Assembly (NCBI GenBank): GCA_035493595.1
Contig: DATJHZ010000538.1
Coordinates: forward strand, 1 to 14,274
From: DATCRE01 sp035493595
Lineage (GTDB): Bacteria > Bacteroidota > Bacteroidia > Cytophagales > Cyclobacteriaceae
DNA: 14,274 nt
Direction: 5' to 3'
Below, piece after piece: positions 13,618 to 14,274 of this stretch (the first letter of the stretch is position 1; the number at the start of each line of letters is the position of its first letter). The position numbers and the translations under genes are program-made. The notes below the pieces were generated by a model that saw only the letters and a program-made list of their open reading frames with translations, ran no database searches and was not told the origin of the DNA.

Positions 13618-14274
13618 TCAGGTTTGGATTACCCCGGCATTGAATTTTTCTACAGGCGAATGATTAGCAGCCTCAATGCCCATAGAAATAGTTCTGCGTG
13701 TTTGTAATGGATCGATAATTCCATCAACCCAAATTCGGGATGCCGCGTAGTAAGGACTTAACTGATCATTATACCTATCGGTAATTTCTTTCAGCAGAGC
13801 ATCTTCTTCCTCTTTTGTAATTTGTTTTCCCTGGCCTTTAAGCGTATTGACTTTTATTTGCAATAAAGTTTTGGCAGCGGAGGCGCCGCTCATTACCGCA
13901 ATTTGCGCTGTTGGCCATGCGTAAATCAATCGTGGATCGTATGCTTTACCGCACATGGCGTAGTTACCAGCGCCGTACGAGTTTCCTATGATAATGGTAA
14001 ACTTGGGCACCGTAGAATTAGCCATGGCATTTACCATTTTAGCGCCATCTTTAATAATGCCACCATGTTCGGCTTTGCTTCCTACCATGAAACCGCTCAC
14101 ATCCTGAATAAATAATAAAGGAATTTTGCGTTGATTGCAGTTCATGATAAATCGGGCAGCTTTATCGGCAGAGTCAGAGTAGATAACTCCGCCCATTTGC
14201 ATTTCGCCTTTTTTTGTTTTTACTACTTTGCGTTGATTGGCAATGATCCCGATGGCCCATCCATCAATGCGAGC
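13618..14274 (-). CDS. acyl-CoA carboxylase beta subunit, methylcrotonyl-CoA type (partial)
   Basis: The frame is open to the right edge, so this is the C-terminal 218 residues of a protein normally about 535-545 long. The Met at 14202 is internal: upstream codons to the edge read ARIDGWAIGIIANQRK, family sequence. It is the carboxyltransferase subunit of a biotin-dependent acyl-CoA carboxylase. QDVSGFMVGSKAEHGGI, GAKMVNAMANSTVPK and IIGNSYGAGNYAMCGKAYDPR match the methylcrotonyl/geranyl-CoA carboxylase beta pattern. Propionyl-CoA carboxylase beta instead has an R-K-A-Y-G-G-A-Y-x-V-M motif. SPYYAASRIWVDGIIDP and TRRTISMGIEAA complete the C-terminus. The likely role is leucine or isovalerate catabolism with a biotin-carrying alpha subunit that would lie outside the window. 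The gene ends 97 bp before the SirB1-like start. Confidence 0.9.
   Translation of the reverse strand, partial: ARIDGWAIGIIANQRKVVKTKKGEMQMGGVIYSDSADKAARFIMNCNQRKIPLLFIQDVSGFMVGSKAEHGGIIKDGAKMVNAMANSTVPKFTIIIGNSYGAGNYAMCGKAYDPRLIYAWPTAQIAVMSGASAAKTLLQIKVNTLKGQGKQITKEEEDALLKEITDRYNDQLSPYYAASRIWVDGIIDPLQTRRTISMGIEAANHSPVEKFNAGVIQT

Noticed and set aside
1..14274. CRISPR, IS elements, attachment sites, tRNA or rRNA genes
   Set aside because: No spaced direct repeats, transposase or integrase frames, or RNA-gene signatures were seen on either strand.

Overview
The window looks like the chromosome of a member of the Bacteroidota, most likely a Cytophagales-type bacterium. The evidence is a short sigma-70 protein that opens MRQLKI and lacks region 1.1, a giant periplasmic two-propeller sensor kinase, a KAS III with the DLPFGCPGW active-site block, AT-leaning base composition, and starts without clear Shine-Dalgarno sequences. 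No rRNA, tRNA, IS element, prophage or CRISPR array is visible.

Layout. Positions 7-1389 (+) hold a compact operon: an ECF sigma factor, a putative single-pass anti-sigma factor that overlaps it by 4 bp, and a membrane-anchored His-rich periplasmic protein of the CpxP/CnrX-like type. The sigma gene has an in-frame TAA at codon 53, where the conserved Q of region 2.2 belongs. An RpoD-type sigma gene converges on this operon (1403-2266, -). Next come a 59-residue protein too short for routine ORF calling (2323-2502, -), a stable hairpin, and a stand-alone KAS III (2723-3790, -). A 318-bp gap holds three inverted repeats. The 1155-aa sensor kinase follows (4109-7576, -): 14 propeller repeats, Y_Y_Y domain, one TM segment, a long coiled coil and a kinase core without receiver or AraC domain.

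A 199-bp divergent region separates the kinase from a 972-aa FAD/Fe-S/CCG fusion dehydrogenase resembling YdiJ/D-2-hydroxyglutarate dehydrogenases (7776-10694, +). A 137-aa STAS-like protein and a MocR-type PLP regulator (11221-12660, +) follow on the same strand. The MocR gene converges with a SirB1/transglutaminase-like protein (12666-13520, -) that lacks the expected His. The right edge cuts an acyl-CoA carboxylase beta subunit of the methylcrotonyl-CoA type (13618-14274, -).

Functionally this is mostly core and signalling chromosome: envelope-stress or metal-type sigma control, housekeeping-type transcription, a large environmental sensor, 2-hydroxyacid oxidation and branched-chain acyl-CoA metabolism. 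There is no convincing new defence or mobile system. The strongest individual observations are the interrupted ECF sigma gene in an otherwise intact sigma/anti-sigma/sensor operon, the unlisted 59-aa gene, and an inverted repeat placed like an autoregulatory operator just upstream of the MocR gene.
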